A DNA stretch of 64,000 nt from assembly GCF_001050235.1 (NCBI RefSeq), contig NZ_DF967972.1, positions 3,051,901 to 3,115,900 on the forward strand, read 5' to 3'. Shown here piece after piece: positions 63,752-64,000 of this stretch; positions within the stretch are counted from its first letter, which is position 1, and every line of letters starts with the position of its first letter. This DNA is from Longilinea arvoryzae (GTDB lineage: Bacteria > Chloroflexota > Anaerolineae > Anaerolineales > Anaerolineaceae). The position numbers were made by a program, and so were the translations under genes. The notes beneath the pieces were generated by a model. That model ran no database searches. It had not been told where the DNA came from and saw only the letters and a list, made by a program, of their open reading frames with translations.

Positions 63752-64000
63752 GGCCGCCTTCTTCGAAGATTTTGTGATCCTGCAATGCCGGGATGTTGCG
63801 CGAACCGGTGGCGAAAAACACGGTTCGAAGAATATCGTCGATTTCATGGATGAGATCCAGCGTGACTTCCACGGACTGGCTGGCTGCTTTCAAGAATGGG
63901 CCGGCCATGCCGCCCAACCTGGCTCCCAGGGCAATGCACTTCGCAATGTCGATGCCATTTTTCAACCCTCCCGAAGCGATCACCAGGAGATCCGGCGCAA
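63741..64000 (-). CDS. fni: Type 2 isopentenyl-diphosphate isomerase, C-terminal part
   Basis: The frame is open to the right window edge; only the last 85 codons are seen. The FMN-binding block IASGGLKNGIDIAKCIALGARLGGMAGPFLKAA is that of type 2 IPP isomerase. The GTG at 63983 is internal and not the start. It feeds DMAPP to the polyprenyl synthase encoded just downstream and overlapping by 11 bases. Confidence 0.92.
   Translation of the reverse strand, partial: APDLLVIASGGLKNGIDIAKCIALGARLGGMAGPFLKAASQSVEVTLDLIHEIDDILRTVFFATGSRNIPALQDHKIFEEGGHGL

Overview
The window is a dense, mostly ordinary bacterial chromosome segment. I infer an anaerobic or facultative member of the Chloroflexota, probably class Anaerolineae. 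The reasons are the Thr/Pro-rich envelope protein at the left edge, a fused transaldolase/glucose-6-phosphate isomerase, a CBS/DRTGG-decorated hydrogenase locus, a BMP-type ABC importer and many GTG/TTG starts. No 16S or other decisive marker is present, so this placement is inference. No phage, insertion sequence, CRISPR array or defence system was seen.

Layout. 1-2.6 kb: partial Thr/Pro-rich membrane protein and an HD-GYP sensor. 2.9-4.4 kb: tRNA-His next to hisS, with a partial tandem copy of the tRNA 3' end and its terminator. 4.6-18.5 kb: a [NiFe]-hydrogenase locus. It opens with a regulatory module (DRTGG, CBS+RsbW-type ATPase, DRTGG, PHP), continues with two NuoE/NuoF pairs, a HATPase, a thioredoxin-like ferredoxin, a formate/nitrite-family channel and a NuoG-like iron-sulfur subunit, and ends with HoxY, HoxH and a maturation protease. 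18.7-25.1 kb: a cyclic-nucleotide-binding protein and the complete hypABFCDE set, so the enzyme and its NiFe assembly line are encoded together. 25.1-26.6 kb: methyltransferase and PIG-L deacetylase.

26.7-34.2 kb: a SUF iron-sulfur assembly locus (sufC-B-D, a small unknown protein, sufS-U, Rieske ferredoxin), divergent from a SufR-like regulator and a SufT-like protein. 34.3-43.8 kb: an SCP2 protein, then a LacI-family regulator and ribokinase convergent with a long opposite-strand unit (secreted PHP metallohydrolase, DUF4430 lipoprotein, BMP binding protein, ABC ATPase, two permeases). A matching 18-bp palindrome lies just downstream of both promoters, so this looks like one small regulon for uptake of a nucleoside or ribose-containing compound. 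44-50.3 kb: CorA, a four-helix membrane protein, a HAD-like protein, DegV, a KBL/AONS aminotransferase and a ROK fructokinase.

50.4-55.7 kb: transketolase, RpiB and the Tal-Pgi fusion, i.e. most of the non-oxidative pentose phosphate pathway. 55.9-58.9 kb: csoR-copZ-copA copper efflux. 59-62.7 kb: TlpA-like thioredoxin, Lgt-like membrane protein, a PTR1/FolM-type pteridine reductase, folB and folK, facing folE. 62.7-64 kb: a polyprenyl synthase and the end of type 2 isopentenyl-diphosphate isomerase.

The most interesting parts are the hydrogenase locus (duplicated NuoEF with decayed clusters, embedded formate-family channel, uncharacterised regulatory module, perfect palindrome in front of the maturation protease) and the LacI-controlled uptake/metallohydrolase regulon.
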